DNA from: Cladosporium sp. IMV 00045
Taxonomy: Eukaryota > Ascomycota > Dothideomycetes > Cladosporiales > Cladosporiaceae
Direction: 5' to 3'
Assembly (NCBI GenBank): GCA_001931905.2
Contig: MSJI02000922.1
Span: 1 to 42,714, forward strand
Length of the DNA: 42,714 bases
Shown here: positions 11,231 through 21,570 of the stretch, in pieces
Position numbering within the stretch: the stretch's first letter is position 1
Layout: every line of letters begins with the position of its first letter
The notes under the pieces: model-generated
Databases searched by the model: none
Seen by the model: only the letters and a program-made list of their open reading frames with translations
What the model was told of the DNA's origin: nothing
Made by a program: the position numbers and the translations under genes

Positions 11231-12117
11231 CTACCAAGCAGTATGCCCTCCATCGATCACGAGGTTAGAGCCGGTCATAAAGGAGCTCGCTCTGCTGAGT
11301 AGGAAAAGCGCCGCACTCTTGAACTCAGCCGGATTTGCCAGGCGATGCGCCATATTCTCGCTTTCCCATATCTCTCGCGTTCCTGGATTTCTCTCAAAAA
11401 CTTCCTGGACGGCAGGCGTCATTACATGGCCCGGACTGAGCGAGTTCACCCTTATACCACCACAGCGGTCAGACTGAACAGGAGTCCACTCCATAGCCAG
11501 GCTCCGTGCTAGCTGGATAACAGCAGCTTTGCTAGAGTTGTATGCCGGAGAGTTCATGCCTTTATTGGCGACGATGCCCGACATAGATGCAACGAGGCAG
11601 ATGCTACCCCTGCAACCATATCTCATCATCTCTCGCGCGGCAGCGGTTGCTGACATGAATAGACCCGTGTAGTTGATGTCCACCATGCGCGAAACGCCCT
11701 CCACAGTGTACTCAATGGCCGGCATTACTTCCACAATCCCGGCGGCAGCGATGAGGCCGTCAAGGCGCTTGTTGTCCGCCGCTATACTCTCAATTGAAGC
11801 GTTCAGGCTCGCCGTGTTGGTCACATCGACTTGGACGTAGTGAAGCGAGCCTCCCCACTCTGGTACCACTCGTTTCTTAGCTTCCTCATATTCCTCGTCT
11901 GGACTAGGTGCGCGATCTAGACAGTATACTGGCGTGCCGTTAGTGCATAAATTCATGGCATGGCCAGTCGCCGGTATCAATATGCCCTACCTTTTCCACC
12001 AGCCTCTACCAAACCCTCAGCCATCGCCAAACCTAGTCCTCTTGCTCCACCAGTGACAACAAAAGCGCCTCCGGCGAGGTCGAAATCCAGAAATCGCTTT
12101 TGCCCGATGTTTTCCAT
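11231..12117 (-). CDS. Short-chain dehydrogenase/reductase, NAD(P)-dependent
   Basis: Exon 1 is 12117-11991 and exon 2 is 11928-11231. The 62-bp intron has a GTAGGG donor and CCAG acceptor, and the spliced product is 274 residues. It is a classical Rossmann-fold SDR: cofactor motif TGGARGLG (residues 22-29), AAAG in place of the usual NNAG near 103-106, structural N128, S157/S159 (VASMSG), and the catalytic Y172-x3-K176 (YNSSK). The C-terminus has the usual SPGHVMTP and SNLVIDGGHTAW segments. Sequence style is closest to fungal sorbose/mannitol-type reductases, but substrate cannot be assigned. Without the small first exon the cofactor motif would be missing, which supports the start at 12117. 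No obvious damage. Confidence 0.88.
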
Positions 12118-13009
12118 CCTAGAATTCGTATGCCAGAAATGTCAGAGAACTCTTATTCAAGTCGTAGATCTATGGGAGGTTTATTATTGCAGAACACCAA
12201 CGCGCGAGCATACGTCACGCACGGCATAATGAGACATGGCCGCATCATTGACCGTCAGCGCTGCCCTGCATTCGGGGAGATCGGCTGGCCCAAAGTACTT
12301 TCAAAAACCAACTCCAATAGAGCTAGGCAAGTCGCATCGCTGTTGCGACAGATAACCTGCATGTCTGCCGACATCGCGGAAATACATATGCACCGAAAAC
12401 GCGAGGCCAATTGTCCGCCTTCGCAAAGCTGATAAAATCTGCCAAGCATGTCAATCAGCGATGTCGAGTTAGCGTAGCGTCTAGCGTGTACAGTCAGTAG
12501 TATAGTATTCTTTCGTAGTCTGTTGGTTCTCGACTTCGTTCGGAGTCGGGACGGTCGTTAAGCAACTTCTAGGCAGGTAGTCCCCAAAGGCCTCTTGGAG
12601 CCCACCCAGAAACGGTGGCTCGGTTGAAAAATGTTGACCGAGGAAAGACGCAGGAATGCGCAACATAAGCCCAGCGCTTCGTGGAGATAGCGATACAAAC
12701 AAACCGTGCGCGACCATATCATTGGGAGTGCCGTCACACCATCATCGTCGGCGCAGTCATGCTTGCCACGTTTCGCCAGTTCGGATTTTGAGAGATACGT
12801 GGTAGATCCCGCTTGCACTCCCCGATCCTCTGAAATGACAGCATAAGTCGATGCCATCCTCCGAGGCCGGAACACGCTCCGTCCGCTGAGCTTCGCGTTC
12901 TTGCACGAGCTAGTCCGCGCCGTAAAACCGTTCAGCAGAGGCAGCAACACCGATCAGTCATGCCCTGCGGTTAGGTTTGACGGGTGTCGTGGGGCAATGA
13001 CGCTACCCC
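12118..13009. other. Intergenic, nothing recognised
   Basis: I find no family-like coding sequence or repeat here. Open frames in this stretch have no recognisable composition or motifs. Confidence 0.35.
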
Positions 13010-13090
13010 GACGATGACGATGATGATAACGATGATGATGATGAACTTTATACCGCCCGGCGCTAAGCAATAAAGGGTGACTGACTATTC
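13010..13090 (-). mobile_element. 3' end of a second LINE family, 5'-truncated
   Basis: Read on the minus strand, about 40 bp ending GCTTAGCGCCGGGCGGTATA and then AAGTTC are followed by a run of ATC repeats (13043-13010). The same 3' consensus occurs at 32120-32160 on the plus strand, where it is followed by CCAT repeats. This looks like a very short, 5'-truncated LINE insertion with a microsatellite-like tail, unrelated in sequence to the LINE at 3701-8000. Confidence 0.55.
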
Positions 13091-14665
13091 ATCCTGAATA
13101 TAACGTCCATCCAAGTGTGGAGAAACACCTGGCGATACGGAACAGTATGTGCTGACATATCGAGTATCTCTTTGCTGTTCGCGAGGAAATTGACGTAAAA
13201 CTTACTTTCTACGATTCTCAAAGGACTTCTTCGTCAGATTGACAGTATATACGGGTCCATCGATGATGTGCGTGGCGCCACTCTTGAATCCATGCCTGCT
13301 GTCCATCACCGCTCCATCACTTTGTCCATGCTGGAGACCGACACGCCAGACTGAAGAGGCCAAAAGTAGGTTTCTGAGGTTCGCCGTCGTTCGACGCGTG
13401 CGATGCATGTATCTTCGGGCTGCCGATCGCCGTTTCCGAAGGCCAATGTGCCGGTGTAAGCGCTGAGCAAGGCTTGCGAGAGGGACGCCGGTGATTCTGC
13501 CGGCTACGGCTGTGTACAAAACGGGCCGACGTCGCGCGGTCGGATAACGTCCGGCCCTGTGACCCGGGACACCCTGCATAACGGGACACTTTTTTCCAAC
13601 ACTCGATTTGTACCCATCGCCCACCTCATTCTTGAATTCTAGCCTAATCCTTGCTTTTGTCCAGTCAATTGCCTACGAGGCAAACCATATGTGAAACCCT
13701 CGGCCGCGCAGATCGTCGCTCGGTCGACCGAAGTGTTGCTATCGCTCCTTGGCGCCTCGACTTTAAGCGCCGCGCGCATCGGATGTGTTATTCAAATAAG
13801 GTCGAAAGTGAGTTCGGCGGATACGCCTCGACGAGGGGAATAATAAGCATCCGCTCGTAAGCGGTCAGGGACCGTTAGTGGAGGATGCGGAGCATAAATA
13901 AGCACCGGACTGGTACCTCTGTAGGATCAGCTCTCGGGTCCGCTAACTAGGGCCACGTGTAGAGAGCCGCCGTGGTCGCCGTGGAGGATGCTAATGATTC
14001 GCTCGGTGAATTCCCCGCGTAAATGTGGGCCCGTCAATGGCCCGTCTGCCGTACCGCTTAACCTCTGTGGTTTTGATACTCCTACGCAGTCTGGGCGGCC
14101 TTGAAAGGGCGAAGCAGTGTCCCGTGGCTGCCCCCACGTTAGGAATAAGTTCGGCGTGACTACCGGGCCCCCCGATTCTGGATCGGGAAGACGAGTGACA
14201 AAAGATATTAACTCGGAGATGTGGCTTGACCGACCATGGCAGAAGTGTGACGAGTGCGCATGACGCACGGATCATTGCTGTGACTGATAGACGGCGCAAA
14301 TGCGGGCAGGGCGGAGATTGGCTTCTAGGCCGTTGGTCATGCATGCGATACACGTAACATTACCCGGCTTGAGGCGCTTAACACAAACCTGCTGGGGAAT
14401 TACCATGGGTGCATCAAGTTGAATGACTCACTTTGGAGCATTCACAAAAGGGCACGCACGCTATCCCATTCGAGTGGCCCTAACATCCATAACGATTGCT
14501 GTATCATCAAGCGCCAGGTGCGGAGTGCCGGTGTGGTAATACTTCACTGCTCGGAAAACTGGTATCTATCTGTCGGATCGTATCAAGGCAACGGAAGAAC
14601 GACCAGTTCCAAGGACTCTTGCACCGAAGAAACCGGCAGTTCAACTGTCGCAATACAGCCCATGA
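13091..14665. other. Long gap, no gene recognised
   Basis: About 1.6 kb without a feature I can support. Several open frames exist on both strands (for example 13202-13624 and 13927-14268, minus), but none shows domain motifs or splice-supported continuity. Confidence 0.35.
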
Positions 14666-15143
14666 ATGGGTTACCCGGGTCCACAGCGTCAGGATCCATT
14701 TACACTGCCGATGCTGCGGCGTAGGAGGACACAGGTAGCGATCGCGTGTATTTCCTGCCAAAGGGAAATGGCCAAGGTAAGGCGAGCTTTTAATGTTGGA
14801 GAGAATATGGCTGAAGGAGCCATTGAGAGACAGAAAGCTCACACTGTGACAGTGCGACGGCCAGCGGCCTTCGTGCAAGCATTGTGCAAAGAAAGGCGTC
14901 CCTTGCGAATACGACGTCGATCCGGACACAACGCGTTTAACATCCGCCCTCCGAAAGCATGACGCTCTCCAAACCGAAGTCGAGCAACTGCACAAGCTCA
15001 TTGCATATATCCGCCACAGTCCCGACGTTGAAGCCAAAGAAGTGTTTCGAAAGATCCGGGCATCTGAAGACCCTTTCGGTGTTGTGAAAGAGTTTGACAT
15101 CTTTCTCTCTGAAGCTCACTATGCCCATGAAACTCAGCTTTAG
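14666..15143 (+). CDS. Short Zn2Cys6 regulator, probably truncated by a frameshift
   Basis: Exons 14666-14776 and 14853-15143 give 133 residues. The Zn2Cys6 cluster is complete: C28, C31, C38, C45, C48 and C55, split by a 76-bp intron (GTAAGG...GACAG) just before C38 as in the other regulators here. A linker and a coiled-coil-like segment (LQTEVEQLHKLIAYIRH) follow. The frame stops at 15141. In the +1 frame a protein-like stretch continues at about 15132-15295 (VFLAFANVLVEEYGAMS, LQDWLPIPD), so a one-base deletion near 15131 probably truncated a longer protein. The DNA-binding domain alone could still be expressed. Confidence 0.7.
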
Positions 15144-15512
15144 ACTGCGTCCCCAGAGCGCAGGTCTTCTTAGCCTTTGCGAATGTGCTGGTCGAAGAGT
15201 ACGGAGCCATGTCCTTGAGCAATCCCATACATGCAAATCATCGCTTTGATGCTTCGCTGCAAGATTGGTTGCCCATTCCAGACCAAACGCGAGATTAAGC
15301 AATGTGGGAGGAGATTCGAACTTTATTTTGGTAGCTTCCAAGATGTATTTCTCACTGTTGAGTACTTTCGACTCTCTTTCCATATCCTCAAAAGGTTCTA
15401 GATGGTAGTAATCACTCTTGGTATCTCTGGCTCTCTTCACATATTCTATTCTTCAAATAACTTATGGCACGAATAAATAATAGACGAGTATAACACGTTG
15501 ACCAGGCTAAAC
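15144..15512 (+). pseudogene. Out-of-frame downstream part of the 14666 regulator, then no feature
   Basis: To about 15297 the +1 frame looks coding (see the preceding gene). From there to 15512 I recognise nothing. The long minus-strand open frame through this area is antisense to the zinc-cluster gene and is not supported. Confidence 0.35.
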
Positions 15513-15983
15513 TCAATCAAGAAGTGTGGTAGTCTCCTGAGACAGAGTGACTTTTCTCTTGAGGAATTCCTCGATGTTAGCCTCTGCTTTGCGGAGGTCC
15601 CACACCTTGGTACGGCTAATCTCGCAATACTCAAGACACACAGAGACCCGGGCGAGGCGCTGGAGCTGCATTCGTAAGCGCTCCACGGTGCGCAGATGAG
15701 AGTAAGACGGGCGGTACTGTTCCCGGTTATGTATCAAGGCAAAGATCGTTATCCGCGCAAGCATGGGGGCGAGTTCGAGACTCAGACGGTCTATATCGAT
15801 GAGCTTCTCCAGGACCACCTCCCTCAGCGCCATGCGGCATTCGTCATTGAGGGTGAGGAGGGACGGCTCGATCATGTAGTAGCGCGAGAACACAAATGTG
15901 TTCTCCGAGCAGAGCAACAGCGCAGCTTCGTGGTAGATTTGTCGACAAGCCAGAAGCAGGGCTGCTAATGGATGGATATCCAT
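15513..15983 (-). pseudogene. 2EXR/DUF7730-like hypothetical protein, N-terminus lost
   Basis: The minus-strand frame contains LAALLLACRQIYHEA and ALLLCSENTFVF, hallmarks of a large fungal family of unknown function (2EXR/DUF7730-like), followed by a helical C-terminus and a stop at 15513. The usual N-terminal LPPE-R-IY segment is absent. The only upstream methionine lies inside a palindromic ATCCATGGAT-type repeat that belongs to the neighbouring hAT element. The likely explanation is that the hAT insertion removed the 5' part of the gene near 15970-15980. The family assignment rests on the short motif only. Confidence 0.55.
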
Positions 15984-16078
15984 GGAACTGACTCACATCT
16001 ACATCCATGGATTGGTGTCCTTCTTCTACATCCATGGATGTTCAAGAGTCCCATGGATATCCAAAGCATCCATGGATG
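15966..16078. repeat. Cluster of palindromic ATCCATGGAT motifs (hAT subterminal repeats)
   Basis: At least five copies of the self-complementary decamer ATCCATGGAT, or close variants such as ATATCCATGG, lie between 15970 and 16078, just beyond the stop of the hAT transposase remnant at 16149. Repeated short motifs next to the terminus are typical transposase-binding sites of hAT elements, so this is probably the 3' end of that element. Confidence 0.6.
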
Positions 16079-16148
16079 TGTCACGTGCAAAATTCACATG
16101 CGAAAGTCAAGTGGGTCTGATGGGAAATGAAAGCACTTCGAAGCTATA

Positions 16149-17465
16149 TTAAGCGTCTATCTCAGTGGGGGCTTGGATCACATCAAGTGCCATATGTTGC
16201 CGATCCATTTGATCAAATATTTGGAAAGTTACGAGTCCTTCTCGCGACCAGCTCCTGAGACATTGGCAGCAGCAGATGTGCTTAGCGGACAAGGTCGACC
16301 TGTGTGGTGCTATCATGCAGCCACACGAGCTGAACACTCTCTCAGGTTCATCAGACATGGCGGGGATGGTGAAAACGTTAAGTGCCAGCTTCTGGAGCCG
16401 AGGGTAAGAGGTAGCGACGGCATCACTACACCAGAAGTCAAGAGGGGGCCTATCTAGCATAGATCGATCTCGAGGCCGCCCGCACCATCGCTTGTAGTCG
16501 TCCTCAAAGACCTCATCCGGCTGGTCTTCTTCGAAACTGAAGAGCTTGGATTGATATCGTCGATTAGTGGATACAGTTTCTTCGCGTGTAAAGATCAGAG
16601 CAGCTGCATATCCTTGCTGCCAGAGCTGTTTGATCTTCCGTTTAGGGTGTACAATCCAGTGCATGAGGTTGATAATGTGTCCTACACAACGTGGCCTGCG
16701 TTCCTGATATTCAAACTCAAACTGATCTGCTAAAGCTTGGATACAGGTGTCGTTGTTGCTGGCGTTGTCGCATTGGAAACAACCAAGCTTCTTTTCAAGC
16801 GAAAAGGTTTGGATGATCTGGGAAATGGTTTCTGCGATGTTGACTCCAGTGTGGCTACCAGTGTGTTGTGGAAGTGCAAGAAGGAAGCTCCGGTATTTCC
16901 CTTTCGCATCGCAGAAATGGGCGGTGATCCCACAAAAAGCGGTCATCCTTCGAGATGTCCAAAGGTCGAAAGAGAGGTTGATGTTGCTCGAGGCACTGTT
17001 CAGGAACTCTTTGATTAAGCCAACATTCGCTTCATAGGCAGCTTCAATCCAATTAACCATGCTCTGGTGACGTGGAAGGCAGCCTCGTCGTGCAACTGCT
17101 GGATTGAGGTAGGTGAATATCCGCTGGAGGCGTTGGGATTCGAGGATGTTGAACGCCTGGTTCTTCGAAACTATGTACTCTAGCAGGAGTGCTTTGAACT
17201 CAGACGGGTCAAAGTGTATATAGTAGTCGTTGATAGCATCTCCGTACGTCAGCCTCTTCGGGGGAGGCATGGTTGCAGAAACTTTTCTAGAATCCGCAGA
17301 GACATTTGGCAAGCCGGAAGCGCTGTGTAGTCTCTTCTTCGTTCCCTGTCCATCCTCTGTGATTCCATGCGAGCGCTTCAGATGATCCTTAGCTCCCCCT
17401 GTTCCAGTTGCACATTTGACGACTCTGGTGTGTATTCCCTTCTGACGGAAGCAGATGTGACCAGA
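16149..17465 (-). pseudogene. hAT transposase 2, N-terminally truncated and internally deleted
   Basis: About 439 codons are open on the minus strand. They start with the end of a BED-type zinc finger (CATGTGGAKDHLKRSHGI). RNase H-fold segments follow: INLSFDLWTS, SFLLALPQHTGSHTG and the conserved CDNASNND. A jump comes after HIINLMHWIVHPKRKIKQL straight into the region before the C-terminal dimerisation domain (SYPRLQKLALNVFTIPAMSD, ERVFSSCG). The missing middle, some 200 or more residues in complete relatives, indicates an internal deletion. The coding sequence is cut on its N-terminal side exactly at the inverted repeat of hAT 1 (17466). Non-functional. Confidence 0.8.
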
Positions 17466-20459
17466 CCTGTCAACAGTCAAACAGATAAAAAATTATTTGA
17501 CTGATTGATTGGGAAATTGGTCAAACAAACAAACAAACCGACTTGTGTTTGTCAATCAGTCAACAGAAGCCGGGGGCTATTATTTGATTGACTGTTTGGT
17601 TGTTTGACGAGGGTTAGGTTGAGGTCCAGACACAGGTATGCAGCCAATCAGAGCGAGCATTCTGCATACCCTGGAGGGAACTTCAGATCCGAGCGAAACT
17701 TTGGCCGGCGCGCCACGCGGGGAAGCGGCGCGTCCGTCTCTTGTCTCGCCCTCACGACCGCCACAGCTTCTCGTCGCCGCTTCCAAATGGAGCACTTGCG
17801 CTCGCACACCACCAGAACTGCCAGGAAAGATAAGCGACCTGGCTCACAAGAATTGACCGCATCTCCACTGAAGAGGATCAAGCATTCAGAGTCTCCTGCC
17901 TGCACCCAAGCAGCTCCTCCATTTGCATCATCTCCCCGTCCGCCTGCCGGAAGCTCGAAGGATGTCTCATCACAAACTGACACAGCCAGGCTCCGTGAGC
18001 ACGACATCAGCGGAGGAAGCACTGAGAATGAGCCCGAGCCTGAGCCCAAGATCAACGCGCAAGACCGTGTCACGTTTGAAGTCCGATGGGACCTTGTGCG
18101 TCCACGTGAACATTTCCATCTTCACACACGTACGAAGCGTAGTGTCGGAGACAACCTGATCTCGTGGATTTCCATGCACGGGATCGAGCTATCTAAGAGA
18201 GTTCCAAGCTCAAATAAGGATCGCTTCTGGCTCTGCAAACTTTGCCACGATAAAGGGTTGGCTCGTCGGCCCTTCAAGGCCACCAGCACTTCATCTGCGG
18301 CGTATCACTTGCTACGTGCGCATCGCCTCACACCGAAGGGACCACTCACGGAGCAAAGCCAGTCGATCGTCAAGCATATGACACGGCTTCAGACGGAACC
18401 CAGACGCGAGGAGCGATGGCGAGAAGCATTCCTTGAGTGGCTTGCCCATGACAATCCGTCACTCGAACAAGCGTCGAGCGAGCGCCTGCACAAGGTGATC
18501 ATACTGGGTGGACCTGAAGTCGAGAACTTGCTTCCTCGCCGGAACACAGTGCGGAACTGGATTGTTGGGGCGTACCACGAGCGCCAGAAAGATGTCGTCC
18601 AAAGACTCCAGTCAAGCATTAGCAAGACCACGCTCTCGATGGACATTTGGAGTGCACCAAACGACCTGGAGATTTTCGGTATAGTGGCACATTGGATCGA
18701 CGAGCATAGATGCGCTCGTCGCTCTCTCATCGGTCTTCGTGAACTGCCCGAAGGTCATGCAGGCTCCGAGTGGGCCCCTATCGTCGCTGAAGTAATAGAC
18801 CAGTACTGTATCGGAGACAAGCTCGGGTATTTCCAGATGGACAATGCTGCCAACAATGACACGGCTCTGCGCGCCCTCTCTCAACGCTTTGTGATCGAGG
18901 AGCACGAGCAGCGGCTGCGTTGTTTCGGCCACGTAATGAATCTCGTCGTCAAAGCATTGCTTTTTGGTGAGGGACTCACCAGGTTCACGAAGGAACTGAA
19001 AGATGCCAGTGACTTCCATGCTTTCAGGATCTGGCGAAGCAAAGGTGCAATCGTGAAACTCCACAATCTCGTCGTCTACATCACACGCTTTAATCAGCGC
19101 GTGCAGGCTTTCAATCGAGCGCAGAGCGACGCCGCCGATGATCTGCTTGTGTTCTACCTCCGTCTTAGGAAGGACACAGGTATCCGGTGGAACAGTATAT
19201 ACAACATGATCGAGCGAGCACTTGTTCTCGAAGATGCGCTTCGCCTCTTCGGTTCCCGATGGAGCGGGTCAAAGGCTGGTGAGCGCGGTGATACCGGATT
19301 CTCCAAAGAGGACATATTAGACACTCATGACTGGCAAGAGCTGAGGCACTTCAAAGTGTTGTTGGAACCCTTCTATCTTGTTACAAAGCGTGTGGAGGGA
19401 CACGCCTCCGGCGGCACACACGGGGCCATCTGGGAGGTCTTACCAGCATTCGAATTGCTGTACAGGAAGCTCAAGAGAGCACAGGATGAAACTGTTGCCG
19501 ATCCAGAGATCTACACGGACTACTACAAACACAGCATCAATGCAGCCTTCGTCAAACTCAGCGAATACTACAATCTCACCGACCGTAGCCGAGTGTATCG
19601 TGCAGCGGTGGCCTTGCACCCAGGCCTTCGGTTTGCCTATTTCGAGCGTGTCTGGAAAGACAGCCCCGATGGACATGGCGAGATCAAACGGGCAAAAGCA
19701 GCGACCAAGCTTTTCTTCAAAGCATACCTCGCAAAGCACCCCACATCGATCGGGCCATCAATCTCTGTGAGCTCAGAGCCTGTGCAACGTCGGTCGCCGA
19801 CGGACGAGGACTGGAAAGCCGTTTTCGGGGTAGAGGTTGACCCGGCTTTGCTTCCAGGCCAGACCCACCACCGCGAGCAAGAGCTAGACACTTTCATGGA
19901 AGATTACATCGATATCAGAGGCTACGAGTCAAAACCTTTGACTTGGTGGAAAGAAGTGGGGGAGGCGCGATATCCCACCCTCGCTCGAGTGGCTTACGAT
20001 CTCTTTGCAGTGCCTGGTATGAGTGCTGAATGTGAGCGTGCTTTCAGTCGTGCGAAGAAGATGGTCACCGAGGAGCGCCACAGCTTAAGAGGGGACATCA
20101 TCGAGGCTGAGCAGTGTCTAAAGAGCTGGCTCATCTCTGGCATTGTAAATGGCGCACAGACGTGGGCTTCGTTACAGGAATTGAACAATGATCGGGCCCT
20201 GTGAAATATGTCACATGGCACAGTTCTTCCGGGAACTGCTAATGCCGTCATGGACGACATGGGTGGCGTTTCCAATCGACGGAGATTTGCTTCTTTACAC
20301 GGCAATGATTGCTGCTTAGTCATGGTCAAACAGTCAAATAATTTTCCAATCAAACAGGTGTACCAGCCCTCAATCAGTCAAACAAACAAAGTGAAGCCCG
20401 TTTCTCAAACAGTCAACACAAGTAGGCCCCATTATCTTGACTGTTTGACTGTTGACAGG
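17466..20459 (+). mobile_element. hAT element 1, apparently intact, 2,994 bp
   Basis: Perfect 19-bp terminal inverted repeats, CCTGTCAACAGTCAAACAG at 17466-17484 and its reverse complement at 20441-20459, enclose a full-length transposase gene. Subterminal regions are rich in TTGACTG/CAGTCAA motifs (17500-17610 and 20325-20440), as expected for hAT transposase binding. The 8-bp flanks (TGACCAGA and CCTGAAGA) do not form a target-site duplication, and the two flanks belong to different hAT elements. Confidence 0.85.
17604..20204 (+). CDS. hAT-family transposase, full length
   Basis: A single 866-codon frame. If translation starts at the second methionine considered (17787, MEHLRSH) the protein is 805 residues, and the start is uncertain. 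Domains in order: a low-complexity basic N-terminus; a BED-type zinc finger near 207-240 (FWLCKLC...AYHLLRAH); an RNase H-like catalytic fold with TLSMDIWS near 344, DNAANND near 412 and RCFGHVMNLV near 436; a helical insertion; and the C-terminal hAT dimerisation domain near 788-850 (YPTLARVAYDLFAVPGMSA, ECERAFSRAKKM). No stop or frameshift is visible, so this copy could be active. It is transcribed away from its left inverted repeat. Confidence 0.88.
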   Translation: MTRVRLRSRHRYAANQSEHSAYPGGNFRSERNFGRRATRGSGASVSCLALTTATASRRRFQMEHLRSHTTRTARKDKRPGSQELTASPLKRIKHSESPACTQAAPPFASSPRPPAGSSKDVSSQTDTARLREHDISGGSTENEPEPEPKINAQDRVTFEVRWDLVRPREHFHLHTRTKRSVGDNLISWISMHGIELSKRVPSSNKDRFWLCKLCHDKGLARRPFKATSTSSAAYHLLRAHRLTPKGPLTEQSQSIVKHMTRLQTEPRREERWREAFLEWLAHDNPSLEQASSERLHKVIILGGPEVENLLPRRNTVRNWIVGAYHERQKDVVQRLQSSISKTTLSMDIWSAPNDLEIFGIVAHWIDEHRCARRSLIGLRELPEGHAGSEWAPIVAEVIDQYCIGDKLGYFQMDNAANNDTALRALSQRFVIEEHEQRLRCFGHVMNLVVKALLFGEGLTRFTKELKDASDFHAFRIWRSKGAIVKLHNLVVYITRFNQRVQAFNRAQSDAADDLLVFYLRLRKDTGIRWNSIYNMIERALVLEDALRLFGSRWSGSKAGERGDTGFSKEDILDTHDWQELRHFKVLLEPFYLVTKRVEGHASGGTHGAIWEVLPAFELLYRKLKRAQDETVADPEIYTDYYKHSINAAFVKLSEYYNLTDRSRVYRAAVALHPGLRFAYFERVWKDSPDGHGEIKRAKAATKLFFKAYLAKHPTSIGPSISVSSEPVQRRSPTDEDWKAVFGVEVDPALLPGQTHHREQELDTFMEDYIDIRGYESKPLTWWKEVGEARYPTLARVAYDLFAVPGMSAECERAFSRAKKMVTEERHSLRGDIIEAEQCLKSWLISGIVNGAQTWASLQELNNDRAL

Positions 20460-21279
20460 CCTGAAGAGGAGCAACCAGCTCGCCGGCATGTCCGTGGTGC
20501 AGCTCGGGCATAGCGAGAAGTGCATGCTGAAGTCTGCCGTCTCTACTGACGAATCTGGCATAAATAGACTGGAACTCCCCCTGATGGTTGACGCCGCTCG
20601 TCCAGCTGTCCGTGCAAATGTTGATGCACGATGCAGAAGACTGCAGCGCCAGAGCCACCACGCGGCGCTGCCGCTCGTAGTTGGAATGTATCTGCCGTGG
20701 TATAGATGTATGCGACTTCAAAAGTGTCTGCGCGCATTGCGGATTAAGCGCTCTGCAAAGCTCCTCGAACTCGTCGAGCTCCACTACGCGATGGCTGACA
20801 TTCGCTCGCACAATAAATCGCGCCAGCGCGTCCCGGAAACGGCGTTTGTCCAGAACATTGAACAGTAATTTCTCTTGTTCCGTGCGACTCAGCGACTCGC
20901 CCTTCTCTTTCTGTCTTTGCAGGGCGTCGATAATCGGTGATGCCGTAATTCGCTTTAGGCGCAGGCCATGACTGGAGCGGAGATGCTGCTCAGCGTTCTG
21001 GATCGGTTGGCAGTAGTCACATTGCTTGCAGTAAAAGAGCTTTTGGTAATGACGGTTGCGCTCAGGCTCGTGGGGTAGACGCGTGCGAGCGTACGTCCAG
21101 GCTGGGTGGACTTCCTTGGTGTTTGGGAATGCTGATCGCTTGCGCTTCAGAAATCGGACTGTGTCAGGTGTCGAACATCCTTCGCCATCAGTGCTCGATG
21201 TTTGCGAGGTAGAGGACGAAGCGCGGGCTTGATGAGGCCATTGGCCGTCAGCGATCGACGTTGCAGCTGCTGCGTCCAT
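20460..21279 (-). pseudogene. hAT transposase 3, N-terminal half only
   Basis: The minus-strand frame starts at 21279 and runs about 273 codons to the edge of hAT 1 at 20460, after which it reads into the inverted repeat and stops. It carries a BED finger (FYCKQCDYC...AEQHLRSSHG, about residues 85-112) and the beginning of the catalytic fold (NICTDSWTSG and LLAMPELHHGHAGELVAPL). The C-terminal half is absent and is not found on the other side of hAT 1. The protein differs from hAT 2 in the overlapping segments, so these are two distinct elements. Confidence 0.75.
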
Positions 21280-21459
21280 CCCGGTAGTTGCAGAGCAGCG
21301 GCCGTTGGGCCCCCGAGTCCCTTAAGAACGTCATTCAAGCTGGAACTGTGGGAGAGCGCCTTACCCGATGCGGTAAGGTGCACGTCTGTAGGAACCCCGG
21401 ATTACGCCTGTGAGGGTCTACGAAGGAGCCGCAGGGCTGAATTACAACCCTAACACTAT

Positions 21460-21570
21460 GGGTAACCTGAATAATCTGAATGTATGGTGAATATTCAGAA
21501 ACCAGAATTCAGATTCAGATTCATATGAATATTCATAATCCCTGTTGAATCCAATTCAGATTCAGACCAC
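21460..21570. repeat. TGAAT/ATTCA-rich subterminal tract
   Basis: A dense run of ATTCAG, GATTCAGATTCA and TGAATATTCA motifs lies 5' of the hAT 3 coding start. It is probably the terminal region of hAT 3. No clear inverted repeat partner was found because its other end is missing. Confidence 0.45.

Noticed and set aside
13202..14353. Open frames of 113-140 codons on the minus strand
   Set aside because: No recognisable domain, no splice-supported continuity and no similarity to other parts of the window.
8406..15143. Secondary-metabolite gene cluster (GFA enzyme, dehydrogenase, regulator)
   Set aside because: No backbone synthase or transporter is present, genes are kilobases apart on both strands, and mobile-element fragments lie between them.
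14507..15440. Long minus-strand open frames of 197 and 167 codons
   Set aside because: They are antisense to the zinc-cluster regulator at 14666, which has the complete cysteine pattern and good splice sites; no motif supports the minus frames.
16149..21279. hAT 2 and hAT 3 as one gene interrupted by hAT 1
   Set aside because: The two flanking parts overlap in domain content (both have a zinc-finger part and the D-x-WTS region) and differ in sequence, so they cannot be two halves of one transposase.
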